Assembly (NCBI RefSeq): GCF_002803605.1
Contig: NZ_PHRG01000004.1
Span: 62,001-126,000 of the forward strand
Length of the DNA stretch: 64,000 bases
Source of the DNA: Acinetobacter pseudolwoffii
GTDB lineage: Bacteria > Pseudomonadota > Gammaproteobacteria > Pseudomonadales > Moraxellaceae
Direction: 5' to 3'
Both the position numbers and the translations under genes were made by a program. Position 1 is the first letter of the stretch, and each line of letters starts with the position of its first letter. Shown piece by piece: positions 18,921 through 27,876 of the stretch. The notes under the pieces were generated by a model. That model was not told the DNA's origin. It ran no database searches and saw nothing but the letters and a program-made list of their open reading frames with translations.

Positions 18921-19565
18921 ATGAAAACAATTTTAGTTGCGAATCAGAAAGGCGGTTGTGGCAAAACCATGACAGCTATTAGTTTAGCGTCAGCACTCGC
19001 ACAAAAAGGTTATAAGGTGGCGCTGGCCGATGCCGATAACCAGAAATCTGCATTGCAATGGCTCAAGCAACGTCCGGAACAGGCCATGCCGATTCAAAGT
19101 CTGGACTGGCGCAATCACAAATCCATTGGTGATGCACCGAAGCAGATTGAGTATCTGATCATTGATGCACCGGGAGCGTTGACTGAAGATCATGCCGAGC
19201 AGCTGATCAGTGAAGCGCATGCGATTATTATTCCGATTCAGCCTTCATTTTTTGATATTGATTCGACCCGTCGTTTTCTCAAACATTTGCAGGATATTAA
19301 GCGGATTCGTAAAGGCAAGGTTGAAATTTTACTGTTGGCCAACCGTACCAAACCGAATGCAGCCAGTAATCAGGACATACAGCAGTTTTTTGACAAGATC
19401 GACCAGCAGCCGGTGGCCTGGATTTCAGAACGTGCACCTTATAGCCGTCTGGCTATGGAAGGTCTGTCAGTCTTTGATAAACCTCAAAAAATCTATCGGG
19501 AATTACAGGATCAATGGCAACCGGTGCTGAATGCCATTATCGATGATCCCAGTCAGTGGTTTTAA
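18921..19565 (+). CDS. Orphan ParA/MinD-like ATPase
   Basis: A 214-residue deviant Walker ATPase. Walker A is QKGGCGKTMTA near residue 9, Walker B is in EYLIIDAPG, and PIQPSFFDIDSTRRFL follows. It resembles the short ParA proteins that position plasmids, chemotaxis arrays or carboxysomes. No parB-like gene or obvious parS repeats lie next to it, so its cargo is unknown. It is divergent from the membrane-anchored nuclease-like gene and 90 bases ahead of a permease gene. Confidence 0.87.
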   Translation: MKTILVANQKGGCGKTMTAISLASALAQKGYKVALADADNQKSALQWLKQRPEQAMPIQSLDWRNHKSIGDAPKQIEYLIIDAPGALTEDHAEQLISEAHAIIIPIQPSFFDIDSTRRFLKHLQDIKRIRKGKVEILLLANRTKPNAASNQDIQQFFDKIDQQPVAWISERAPYSRLAMEGLSVFDKPQKIYRELQDQWQPVLNAIIDDPSQWF

Positions 19566-19654
19566 GCCAGTCCGCTGAATCCTAACACTGCTTTGGGAAA
19601 ATAATCACGCTACTTACCAAGCCGTCATTTTCGATCGCTTTTTTTTCAGTTAAT

Positions 19655-20824
19655 ATGCCTGAACACGACCTAAAAAATGAGCCATTAAATTCAGTGCAAC
19701 AGTACGCGCCTACATTACAAAAAGTCTTATTATTTGGATTGTTCTTTATCCTGATTTTTTTGAGTTTTCATATACTCAAATATTTCATCATCCCTGTAGT
19801 TTGGGCAGCGATTATCGCCTATATGACTTGGCCCTTGTATCAGTCGGTGTTACGCATGTGCGGCAATCGGCCAACGCTGAGTGCAACCGTGATGATTCTG
19901 GCCGTGATTCTGGTGTTTGGTCTGCCATTTATCTTCGCCATTTTTATGTTGCAGCATGAAGGTCGTAATCTGTATTTTGAATTGCAGCGACAGGTCTTTT
20001 CCGGTCATCTGGATGTACCGGATTTTATTCGTGGCCTTCCGATTGTCGGCAAGGAAATTAGCCGAACTTTAAATGAAATCAATACCGATCCAAACAGTAT
20101 CGCGCTATCGATCTCGAGCTGGATTCAAGGTCATCTGAATTACGGCAAAGTGGTATTGAATGAAGTCAGTAAAAATATCTTTAAATTGTGTTTTGCGATA
20201 CTTTCGCTGTTCTTTTTCTACCGTGATGGTCAGACCATTTTAAATCAGGTGCGTAAAGCTTTTGAGATGGTGGTCGGGCCACGTGTACATCATTATTTTT
20301 CTACCATTTCTGCCACTACACGTGCGGTGGTCTATGGCGTTGGTTTGACTGCAATTGCCCAGTCTTTATTGGCAGGTCTGAGTTATTTTGTCGCGGGTGT
20401 ACCGAATCCGATGGTCTTGACCATTGTGACCTTTATTTTCGCCCTGATTCCTTTCGGCCCACCGGTGGCTTATAGTGCAGTATCACTGTGGCTCTTTTCA
20501 CAGGGACAGACGATTGAGGCGATTGGGGTGATGGCTTGGGGTGTCTGTATTGTCAGCACGGCCGACAACGTAATTCGTCCACTGGTGATTTCTGGCGCAA
20601 CACAAATTCCATTCCTGTTGATTATGTTTGGTGTTCTGGGCGGTATTGCCAGTTTTGGTCTGGTCGGCGTCTTCATTGGTCCAGTGATTCTTGCAGTCTT
20701 GCTGGCAATTTGGCGTGAATGGTTACATGAAAGTAATTTGAATGAACCCTTAATGATGCCTAAAGCCACCATGGCACATGACATCGATCCGCAGACCGAG
20801 GACACACCGCCCAAAGCACCTTAA
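19655..20824 (+). CDS. AI-2E family (PerM/YdiK-like) permease
   Basis: A 389-residue membrane protein with about eight helices. It has the family pattern: an N-terminal helix pair with WAAIIAYMTWPLY, a long extracytoplasmic segment, and the C-terminal FIFALIPFGPPVAYS, then GGIASFGLVGVFIGPVILA. Members include the AI-2 exporter TqsA and sodium-proton antiporters, so substrate cannot be assigned. The C-terminal tail is charged and cytoplasmic. It begins 90 bases after parA on the same strand. Confidence 0.85.
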   Translation: MPEHDLKNEPLNSVQQYAPTLQKVLLFGLFFILIFLSFHILKYFIIPVVWAAIIAYMTWPLYQSVLRMCGNRPTLSATVMILAVILVFGLPFIFAIFMLQHEGRNLYFELQRQVFSGHLDVPDFIRGLPIVGKEISRTLNEINTDPNSIALSISSWIQGHLNYGKVVLNEVSKNIFKLCFAILSLFFFYRDGQTILNQVRKAFEMVVGPRVHHYFSTISATTRAVVYGVGLTAIAQSLLAGLSYFVAGVPNPMVLTIVTFIFALIPFGPPVAYSAVSLWLFSQGQTIEAIGVMAWGVCIVSTADNVIRPLVISGATQIPFLLIMFGVLGGIASFGLVGVFIGPVILAVLLAIWREWLHESNLNEPLMMPKATMAHDIDPQTEDTPPKAP

Positions 20825-20946
20825 AGCACAGATTGAATCGACTTAAACAAAACAAAACATTTAAGTACTGATTCTATATAGAGCTTCTGATCTTGCTCTG
20901 TTTCAATAGATTTACAAAACAGAATAAAGATCAGGATGCCAATACC

Positions 20947-21489
20947 ATGTCTTCATTGTTTAAAATTACGACACTTTGTGCGCTCAGTGCTGCACTTTTC
21001 ACAGGTTGCGCCTCGACTTCTCCATCGAATGAACTGGTCAGAGCCGTGACTGTAAATGCAGTAACCGCTGAGGGGATAGGTCAAGAGATTGGCACCGTAT
21101 TACTCAGTGACAGTCCAGCCGGTCTGGTGATACGTACCAACCTGAAACAGCTCCCTGCCGGTGAGCGAGGTTTCCATATTCACGAAAATGGTTCATGTGC
21201 ACCCGCCATGAAAGATGGCAAGATGGGTGCAGCACTGGCTGCCGGTAGTCATTACAATCCGAACCAGGCCCCCAATCATGGTACCCCGGTGACCGGTCAC
21301 CTCGGTGATTTGCCTGCATTAAAAGTCAATACTGACGGTACTGCCCGTGTCACCCTGCTTGCACCACGTTTGAAACTGGCAGATCTTCAGGGTCGTGCCA
21401 TTATGGTTCATGCCGGCGGCGACAACTATTCTGACAACCCCTTACCATTAGGTGGTGGTGGCGACCGCATTGCATGTGGTGTGATCTAA
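20947..21489 (+). CDS. sodC: Periplasmic Cu-Zn superoxide dismutase, lipoprotein
   Basis: A 180-residue protein that dismutates superoxide in the periplasm. The lipobox LFTGC at about residue 21 predicts lipid anchoring. Metal ligands are visible in GFHIHENGSC and GSHYNPNQAPNHG with GHLGDLP, and the second copper region reads AIMVHAGGDNYSDNP. The disulfide pair is likely the cysteine in GSCAPAM and the one in RIACGVI. Start at 20947 (MSSLFKITT) gives a proper signal peptide. A single gene with its own terminator. Confidence 0.94.
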   Translation: MSSLFKITTLCALSAALFTGCASTSPSNELVRAVTVNAVTAEGIGQEIGTVLLSDSPAGLVIRTNLKQLPAGERGFHIHENGSCAPAMKDGKMGAALAAGSHYNPNQAPNHGTPVTGHLGDLPALKVNTDGTARVTLLAPRLKLADLQGRAIMVHAGGDNYSDNPLPLGGGGDRIACGVI

Positions 21490-21514
21490 ACAGATTAATG
21501 TAGATATAAAAAGA

Positions 21515-21543
21515 AAAAGACGGGCAATCTGCTCGTCTTTTTT
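21515..21543 (+). terminator. Rho-independent terminator after sodC
   Basis: AAAAGACGGGC, loop AATCT, GCTCGTCTTTT with one G-T pair, then T-rich sequence. Confidence 0.85.
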
Positions 21544-21791
21544 CATGAAATTTTCTTTAGAGTTGGTATCTAAATAACTTTTTTACTCTTGAAATAGATC
21601 AGTTTATTGCCGGAAAACTTAAAGTTTTTTTGCAGTTATGCCATCAATAACAATATCGTGAAACTCAATAACCAACCGCTTTACTCGGTTATAACTCATT
21701 ATAAATATTGAATATATTTTTATTTTTAAGATTTAATCTTCAATTTATATTGGGTACACTCAGGGTTAATTTAATTAAATCAGTATGTCTT

Positions 21792-22094
21792 ATGAACATC
21801 AAAACTTTACGTCTGGTCGGTTTGTTTGAAGGGATTTCATTTCTGCTACTTTTATTTATCGCGATGCCCGTGAAATACATGATGGATAATCCGATTTTAG
21901 TGAAATATGTTGGTATGGGGCATGGCGTACTATTTGTACTGTTTTTAGTGGTGTTATTTGCGGTCTGTGAAAAGCAAAAATGGTCGCTCAGCATGTTTTT
22001 GATGGGCCTGATCGCTTCAATTTTGCCATTTGGGCCATTTTTGTTTGATCTGAAATTAAAGAAACTAGAGCAGCCCGTCGCTGAGCTTCAATAG
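21792..22094 (+). CDS. DUF3817 small membrane protein
   Basis: A 100-residue protein with three hydrophobic segments. It has the DUF3817 pattern: RLVGLFEGISFLLLLFIAMP at residues 6-25, VGMGHGVLFVLFLV in the middle, and ASILPFGPFLFD near the end. Start at 21792 (MNIKTLRL) fits the family; a longer frame adds 28 residues. Function unknown; related domains sit at the C-terminus of some larger membrane proteins. Its 3' end faces craA across a hairpin repeat. Confidence 0.85.
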   Translation: MNIKTLRLVGLFEGISFLLLLFIAMPVKYMMDNPILVKYVGMGHGVLFVLFLVVLFAVCEKQKWSLSMFLMGLIASILPFGPFLFDLKLKKLEQPVAELQ

Positions 22095-22101
22095 ATATTA
22101 A

Positions 22102-22166
22102 AATCCTCTCCCCCTCTGGGAGAGAGTTAGAGAGAGGGTATAGCCTTCCTTTATAAAAGGAGGAGC
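22102..22166. repeat. Second copy of a CCTCC/GGAGG intergenic repeat
   Basis: The spacer between the convergent DUF3817 gene and craA has TCCTCTCCCCCTCTGGGAGA-like blocks. It also has a hairpin near 22145-22163 (CTTCCTTT, loop ATA, AAAGGAGG) closely matching the hairpin at 3123-3143. Both spacers are between convergent genes, as is common for dispersed repeats. Confidence 0.5.
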
Positions 22167-22167
22167 T

Positions 22168-23397
22168 TTAAAACTCCCCTCTCACCTTCCGCTCAGAAAT
22201 AATCTGCTTTAAGCTCAGACGCGGCAAAGTAAACCACAATGCAATCAAAATGAAAGAGGCGATGCAATAGGCCCAAATATCATAGGCTTCATAAGCCATT
22301 CGAACTGCTTCAATCACCACGAAAAAGCTCAGCATCAGGATAATCGAAACCATAGCAGCCACCGTACCTTTGGACACTTCAGAAGACATCAGTGCAAAAC
22401 GGTACAGCACCGAGAAACTTACGCCTTCACCAAGGCTGATACAGGTGGTGCCGATAATCAGGCAATGCACAAAATAATCTGGAATAAACAGACCGAGTAT
22501 TAATAAGCCTGTACCAAACAGCATCAATGGCACACCCAAGAGTACAGTTTTCCCCAGCGGCATTTTGTCGATGATTTTTAGCAAAACCAGATTACCGATA
22601 ATCAAGCCGCCCAAGACCGGAAACTGTGCCAGACCATATTGCACGCTACTGAATCCAAATTTCTCGACCAGAATTACAGGCGATAAGGCAATCCATAACA
22701 TCAACGGCAGGCTGACCAAGGGCAAGGCCGCGGTCATAATTACAAAATGTTTATTTTTTAAAACCTGTTTAAAGTCATCCAAAATATAGCTGAAGGGCTG
22801 CTTCGGAACACTGACTTTCAGGTTTGGCATTTTGGCTTTCAGGCCAAACCAGCTTAAAAATGACAGAAATGCAATGCCGATAAAGCCCCAATGCCAGGAG
22901 ATATGATCAATCATAAAGGCACCCAGCACCGGCCCGAGCAATGGCGCCAGTAAAGAAACATTGGCCATGAGTGCCATGACTTTAATGGCATCGCGCTCTT
23001 CGAAGCTTTCCTGAATGGCGGCATAACCTACGGCGGTAATAAAGGACAGTCCAAAGCCTTGTAAAAAGCGCAGGAATAAAAAGCTTTCGATATTGGGTGT
23101 CAATAAAATGGCCAAACAGCTAATTGTGAAAAATGCCACGCCGCCCAAGAGTACGGTTTTACGTCCAAGACGATCGGACAATGGCCCCAAAATCGCTGCA
23201 ACAAATGCCCCACCCAACAGGAAAAAGGACATGGAGGATGGCGCCCATGAACTGCTTATCCCAAAATCACGGGTAATCGATAGCATGGCTGGTTGGATCA
23301 GGTCATTACAGATATAGACGGAAAATTCAAACAGAACCAGTGCCAGCGGGAACATGAGTGTGGCACGGGTCAGTTTTTGGGTTTGGATGTTTTGCAT
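22168..23397 (-). CDS. craA: MFS multidrug efflux protein, CraA/MdfA type
   Basis: A 12-helix drug/proton antiporter of about 409 residues. LMFPLALVLFEFSVYICND, LIQPAMLSITRDFG, GPLSDRLGRKTVLLGG, VGYAAIQESFEERDAIKVMA and LYRFALMSSEVSKGTVAA match my memory of A. baumannii CraA, the intrinsic chloramphenicol efflux pump, which is related to MdfA. I take the ATG at 23397 (MQNIQTQ) as in CraA, although an in-frame GTG lies 18 bases upstream. Whether this copy exports chloramphenicol is inferred from homology. With abeM it is the second probable intrinsic efflux pump in the window. Confidence 0.85.
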   Translation of the reverse strand: MQNIQTQKLTRATLMFPLALVLFEFSVYICNDLIQPAMLSITRDFGISSSWAPSSMSFFLLGGAFVAAILGPLSDRLGRKTVLLGGVAFFTISCLAILLTPNIESFLFLRFLQGFGLSFITAVGYAAIQESFEERDAIKVMALMANVSLLAPLLGPVLGAFMIDHISWHWGFIGIAFLSFLSWFGLKAKMPNLKVSVPKQPFSYILDDFKQVLKNKHFVIMTAALPLVSLPLMLWIALSPVILVEKFGFSSVQYGLAQFPVLGGLIIGNLVLLKIIDKMPLGKTVLLGVPLMLFGTGLLILGLFIPDYFVHCLIIGTTCISLGEGVSFSVLYRFALMSSEVSKGTVAAMVSIILMLSFFVVIEAVRMAYEAYDIWAYCIASFILIALWFTLPRLSLKQIISERKVRGEF

Positions 23398-23569
23398 GGG
23401 AGTTTTTATTGTCACCCTGCTCGTTTAAGCAGGCTAAACTTTGTCTAAAATAGAAAGAGGAAATTTTAGCAGAGTCCTGTTTTTAAGTCCGTTCTCTTTT
23501 TTAATGACCTACTCAAAACAAATCAATGGAGGATACATTATTCATCTATATTCTAATAATTTATAAAAA

Positions 23570-24154
23570 TCAAATAGACTCTACTGAGTTCCACTCTTGA
23601 AACCATTTTTCTTTTCTAGGATTTTCAAAATGAAGAATTTGTTCTACTAAGTCTATAATTAGTTGATCAATATCTTTTGCTATCGAAGATCCTAACGTTA
23701 TTTTTGAAATACTTCCACTTTTTAATTGGTCACTACAGTCTAATCTAGAGTAATGATAGTTAGCCCTATCCATGATAAATTTATCAATATAATTAACATA
23801 TCCTTCTGTTGAAAAATGGTCTTGAGGAAAAAATTTTACTAAGCTCAGCCAACAGAATCTTAAAAACCAGATTAAGTCTTCATTACCTTTCATCATATTA
23901 AGAGCAATTTCGCTATCCCAATTGATATGACAGTTTAAATACACTTCTCTTTTCAAGTCAGGTAAAGAAAAAATAAAATTTTGATCTGCCTCTAATTCAC
24001 TATCTTTCTCACGATACAATAATTTTTCTCGTAGGATTTTTTCTGATTTTCTTTTATCGTAATTGGTATAAAACCTATTTAGATAGAATAATAAGAGTGA
24101 AGCTAAAAATCCTCCAATCACGCCAATTGTAGCGGCTAATATATTTGAGTCCAT
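23570..24154 (-). CDS. Hypothetical protein with one N-terminal membrane helix
   Basis: A 194-residue protein beginning MDSNILAATIGVIGGFLASLLLFYL, a single helix at about residues 5-25, followed by a charged RFYTNYDKRKSEK segment. The cytoplasmic domain is probably helical and acidic, with aromatic-rich blocks such as NEDLIWFLRFCWLSLVKFF. It is clearly more AT-rich than the surrounding genes, a mild sign of recent acquisition. I do not recognise a family. The spacing to craA and to the lipoprotein gene gives no operon link. Confidence 0.7.
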   Translation of the reverse strand: MDSNILAATIGVIGGFLASLLLFYLNRFYTNYDKRKSEKILREKLLYREKDSELEADQNFIFSLPDLKREVYLNCHINWDSEIALNMMKGNEDLIWFLRFCWLSLVKFFPQDHFSTEGYVNYIDKFIMDRANYHYSRLDCSDQLKSGSISKITLGSSIAKDIDQLIIDLVEQILHFENPRKEKWFQEWNSVESI

Positions 24155-24236
24155 CAACTCCCCCCTCTTCCCAAAAGCAAAAAGCGCACCACTAAGATAC
24201 GCTTTTAACCAAATTCTGACTAAAGATCAAACACTA

Positions 24237-24614
24237 TTATGGGCAGACTGCTTTCTGGAAGTTTCTGGTATTTGAACCACGTGCACATTGATATAACTTT
24301 TCAGCATTGTGCATTTTCCAGCTCTTCTGTTCTTTTTTGAAATGATAAATGGTCTGCACTGATTTGACCGAATCATCCAACAAACCTGTTTCAGTCACTT
24401 TCACCTGCCCAACGGTGGGTGACTCCACATTATTAAAAAACTGACGAATCTCGACTGTTGCCAGTTCATTACGTAAATCAGGCCTCATTTTAAGTACCTG
24501 ATCCAAAGGTGTATCCGAAGAAGACTGCACTTTTGCAATCACCTGCTGGGTAGTGGTACAACCCGACATCATCATACCCAGACCTAAAGCTGTAACCGCC
24601 AATAACCGTAACAT
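24237..24614 (-). CDS. Small lipoprotein of unknown function
   Basis: A 125-residue protein with signal peptide MLRLLAVTALGLGMMMSGC and lipobox MSGC, so the mature protein starts at about Cys19. The remaining 107 residues contain FKKEQKSWKMHNAEKLYQCARG and a second and third cysteine near the C-terminus that could form a disulfide. Resembles Acinetobacter lipoproteins annotated only as hypothetical. Followed on the same strand by the AT-rich gene at 23570 with a weak hairpin in between. Confidence 0.75.
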   Translation of the reverse strand: MLRLLAVTALGLGMMMSGCTTTQQVIAKVQSSSDTPLDQVLKMRPDLRNELATVEIRQFFNNVESPTVGQVKVTETGLLDDSVKSVQTIYHFKKEQKSWKMHNAEKLYQCARGSNTRNFQKAVCP

Positions 24615-24712
24615 ATCGTTTAACCCAGATTATCCTTATTATACAAATTTATCATGCCGCGCTTTTCAGCTTAACGCTATTTAGACTATGTAACCCCATT
24701 TACACAGCAATA

Positions 24713-24740
24713 AAAAAAGCGCAACTTGCGATGCGCTTTT
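24713..24740 (-). terminator. Terminator after the FAD-linked dehydrogenase gene
   Basis: AAAAGCGCA, loop, TGCGCTTTT. On the minus strand it is followed by TTTTTT, so it fits the gene ending at 24765. Confidence 0.8.
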
Positions 24741-24764
24741 GTAAACTTTTAAAATCCGATCAGA

Positions 24765-26174
24765 TTAAAGATCAAATAATTTACCCGGGTTCATAATACC
24801 ATTTGGATCGAACACTTGTTTCAGGGCTTTCATATATTCGATTTCTTCCGCAGAACGTGAATATTCAAGGTATGGCTTCTTGGTCATCCCTACGCCATGT
24901 TCGGCTGAAATTGAACCATCATATTTTTTCACGGTGTCAAAGACATACTTGTTTACTACCTGACATTTAGCGAAGAATTCATCCTTGCTTAAATCCGCTG
25001 GTTTTAAGATGTTCAAATGCAAGTTACCGTCACCAATATGACCGAACCAGCAAATTTCAAAGTCTGGGTAGTTCTCTGCAACAATTGCATCAATTTCTTT
25101 AATAAATGCAGGAACGTGCGTGATCAATACTGAAATATCATTTTTGTATGGTGTAAATGGCGCGATTGACTCAGAGATGTCTTCGCGTAAACGCCATAAG
25201 CTTTCGACCTGGTCCAGACTTTGGCTCAGAACGCCGTCCAGTACCCAACCTTGTTCCATACAATGCTCAAAAATTTCCATCGCCTTGTCCATAATCGGCT
25301 CAAACGGCGCTTCAAACTCAAGCAAAACATAGAATGGACATTCAGTTTCAAATGGACGTTGTACATGACCATTGGCCAGTACTTTTTGCATTGCCAGTTC
25401 ACCAAAGAACTCAAATGCGGTTAAATCAATTTTCGCCTGGAATGCATGAAGCACGGGCATGACTGCATCAAAATCAGTGACACCCAGCACCATCACTTGC
25501 AGGTCTTGCGGTTGACGTTCCAACTTGATTTCAGCTTCAGTGACTAGCCCCAGTGTACCTTCACCACCAATAAATAAGTGTTGCAGCGCATAACCGGTTG
25601 CATTCTTGATCATGCCCTTGTTCAGGCGTAGTACATCACCTTTACCTGTCACCACGGTCAGGCCAAGTACCCAATTACGGGTCATGCCGTATTTAATAAC
25701 TTTAATACCACCGGCATTGGTGCCGATGTTCCCGCCAATCTGGCTTGAGCCCGCAGAAGCAAAGTCGACTGGATAATACATGCCCTGATCGGAAGCATAG
25801 TTTTGCAACTGTTCAGTTACCACGCCTGCCTGCACGCGAACCATCCGGTCTGCCGGGAAGAATTCCAGAATCTGGTTCATCTTGTCCATGCTCACCACAA
25901 TCTCGCCATTGGCTGCAACTGCACCTGCAGACAGACCCGTACGACCGCCTGATGGGGTGACTGCAACATTAAACTGGTTTGCCAATTTTACGATGTCTTG
26001 AACCTGTTCAGTCGTCGAAGGAAAAACGATGACCGATGGGTTTGGATCAAAGTGTTTCGTATGATCACGACCCCAATTCTGGAGGCTGTCCGTATCGGTT
26101 TTAATACGGTTTTCACCCAAAATTGCCGTCAATTGGGTCAATAACTCAGGGGTTAAAGCGACTGGAGCATTCAT
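24765..26174 (-). CDS. FAD-linked 2-hydroxyacid dehydrogenase, D-2-hydroxyglutarate dehydrogenase-like
   Basis: A 469-residue flavoprotein of the GlcD/D2HGDH/D-LDH group. The FAD-binding (PCMH) domain shows VTPSGGRTGLSAGAVA near residue 80 and the SSQIGGNIGTNAGG block. The C-terminal FAD-oxidase domain ends with the metal/substrate histidines in CWFGHIGDGNLHLNI and SAEHGVGMTKKPYL. Start taken at MNAPVALTPELL. It is divergent from serA. In Pseudomonas the D-2-hydroxyglutarate dehydrogenase gene lies next to serA and removes the D-2-hydroxyglutarate that SerA makes, which gives the best functional guess. Lactate or glycolate as substrate is also possible. Confidence 0.82.
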   Translation of the reverse strand: MNAPVALTPELLTQLTAILGENRIKTDTDSLQNWGRDHTKHFDPNPSVIVFPSTTEQVQDIVKLANQFNVAVTPSGGRTGLSAGAVAANGEIVVSMDKMNQILEFFPADRMVRVQAGVVTEQLQNYASDQGMYYPVDFASAGSSQIGGNIGTNAGGIKVIKYGMTRNWVLGLTVVTGKGDVLRLNKGMIKNATGYALQHLFIGGEGTLGLVTEAEIKLERQPQDLQVMVLGVTDFDAVMPVLHAFQAKIDLTAFEFFGELAMQKVLANGHVQRPFETECPFYVLLEFEAPFEPIMDKAMEIFEHCMEQGWVLDGVLSQSLDQVESLWRLREDISESIAPFTPYKNDISVLITHVPAFIKEIDAIVAENYPDFEICWFGHIGDGNLHLNILKPADLSKDEFFAKCQVVNKYVFDTVKKYDGSISAEHGVGMTKKPYLEYSRSAEEIEYMKALKQVFDPNGIMNPGKLFDL

Positions 26175-26528
26175 CGTTTGCAGACCTAGCATGATTTAAA
26201 CAAGAGAGACTTCGCTGGTTTATTTGCATATTTTTTAGGCATAAAAGCCTGTATACAAATCAGGCGAAACATGATGATTAAAGCACCAAAAATGGCAGCT
26301 TAAACAGCATGGCGCAATATTATAAGCTATTTTTAGGGGATTCCTTTAAAAAATGACAATTTTGATAATATACCTTTGAAAATGAATATTTAAATCAACC
26401 AGATTTATCATTTTCACTACTATCACTTGCAAAAATAGCTGATATTGCCGTCATCAAGGAAATGTATAACCGCCCTTTTCCTGTGCTATTATACCGCGAC
26501 TAAATTTGGCCTTTGTAGCGGAGCCGTA
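26175..26528. promoter_or_regulatory. Divergent promoter region between dehydrogenase and serA
   Basis: About 350 AT-rich bases between the two divergent starts. No coding potential beyond an upstream extension of serA that lacks family sequence. Presumably holds both promoters; I cannot assign a specific regulator site. Confidence 0.45.
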
Positions 26529-27761
26529 ATGAGCCAACATCTATCTCTACCTAAAGATAAAATCCGTTTTCTACTGTTAGAAGGCGTTCATCAGAACGCA
26601 ATCGACACATTGAATGCAGCTGGATATACCAACATCGATTATCGTAAAACAGCGCTCGAAGGCGAAGCACTGAAAGAAGCGATTAAAGATGCACACTTCG
26701 TCGGTATTCGTTCCCGTACTCAATTGACTGAAGAAGTATTTGAAGCTGCGAACAAACTGATTGCTGTGGGTTGTTTCTGTATCGGGACCAACCAGGTGAA
26801 CCTTGATGCTGCGATGCGTCGCGGTATTCCGGTATTTAACGCCCCTTACTCAAATACCCGTTCGGTTGCTGAACTGGTATTGGCAGAAACGATTCTGCTT
26901 CTGCGCCGTGTACCTGAAAAATCAACAGATACACATGCAGGTGGCTGGAACAAATCGGCTGTCGGTTCATTCGAAACACGTGGTAAAACTTTAGGTATCG
27001 TTGGTTACGGTTCAATCGGTTCACAACTTTCTGTACTGGCTGAAAGCCTGGGCATGAAAGTGACCTATTATGATGCAGTGACAAAACTACCTTTAGGAAA
27101 TGCACGTCAAGTCGGTTCTATGGGCGAATTACTGGCCAATGCAGATGTGGTTACTCTACATGTTCCGGATCTGCCATCTACCCGTAATTTCTTTGGCAAA
27201 GAACAGTTTGCGCAAATGAAAGAAGGTGCAATCTTCCTGAACGCAGCACGTGGTACATGTGTTGTGATTGAAGATCTGGCAGATGCGATCAAGTCTGGTC
27301 ACATTGCTGGTGCTGCAGTAGACGTATTCCCGAAAGAGCCGAAAGCCAATGGTGAAGAATTCGTTTCTCCACTGCGTAACCTTCCAAACGTGATCCTGAC
27401 TCCGCACGTGGGTGGTTCGACCATGGAGGCACAAGCCAACATCGGTCTGGAAGTTGCTGAGAAATTCGTTGCCTATTCAGATAAAGGTATGACTTTATCT
27501 GCAGTGAACTTCCCGGAAATTGCGCTGCCATTGACTGAAGGTAAACACCGTTTACTGCACATTCATAAAAACATGCCGGGCGTTCTTTCTAAGATCAACA
27601 ACCTGTTTGCTGAACATGGCATTAACATCTCTGGCCAGTCTTTAATGACCAAAGGTGATGTCGGTTACCTGGTGATGGACGTAGACGCGACTGCATCTAA
27701 AGAAGCACTCGATACCCTACATGAAGTTGAAGGAACAATCCGCGTACGCGTACTGTTCTAA
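26529..27761 (+). CDS. serA: D-3-phosphoglycerate dehydrogenase
   Basis: First enzyme of serine synthesis, NAD-dependent oxidation of 3-phosphoglycerate. The 410-residue protein has GIVGYGSIGSQLSVLAE as the Rossmann motif (about residue 158), NAARGTCV with the catalytic arginine, the FPKEP block and TPHVGGST with the catalytic histidine. A C-terminal ACT domain begins near HIHKNMPGVLSKINNLF, so it is the E. coli-type, serine-inhibited form. Start at 26529 (MSQHLSLPKDK). Family members also reduce 2-oxoglutarate, which links it to the divergent flavoprotein. Confidence 0.96.
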   Translation: MSQHLSLPKDKIRFLLLEGVHQNAIDTLNAAGYTNIDYRKTALEGEALKEAIKDAHFVGIRSRTQLTEEVFEAANKLIAVGCFCIGTNQVNLDAAMRRGIPVFNAPYSNTRSVAELVLAETILLLRRVPEKSTDTHAGGWNKSAVGSFETRGKTLGIVGYGSIGSQLSVLAESLGMKVTYYDAVTKLPLGNARQVGSMGELLANADVVTLHVPDLPSTRNFFGKEQFAQMKEGAIFLNAARGTCVVIEDLADAIKSGHIAGAAVDVFPKEPKANGEEFVSPLRNLPNVILTPHVGGSTMEAQANIGLEVAEKFVAYSDKGMTLSAVNFPEIALPLTEGKHRLLHIHKNMPGVLSKINNLFAEHGINISGQSLMTKGDVGYLVMDVDATASKEALDTLHEVEGTIRVRVLF

Positions 27762-27774
27762 TTTAACGATATGC

Positions 27775-27805
27775 AAAAACCACAGCTTTCGGGCTGTGGT
27801 TTTTT
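27775..27805 (+). terminator. Rho-independent terminator after serA
   Basis: AACCACAGC, loop, GCTGTGGTTTTTT. Confidence 0.92.
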
Positions 27806-27876
27806 GTTTTTTAAGGTTTTTATTTTTCAGCCTTTACTGTTCTTCCGCTCTTCGAGAAATCGAAACCTATTAAGTT

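Noticed and set aside
18921..19565. Plasmid or chromosome partition locus
   Set aside because: ParA without an adjacent ParB or clear parS sites, so not called as a partition system.
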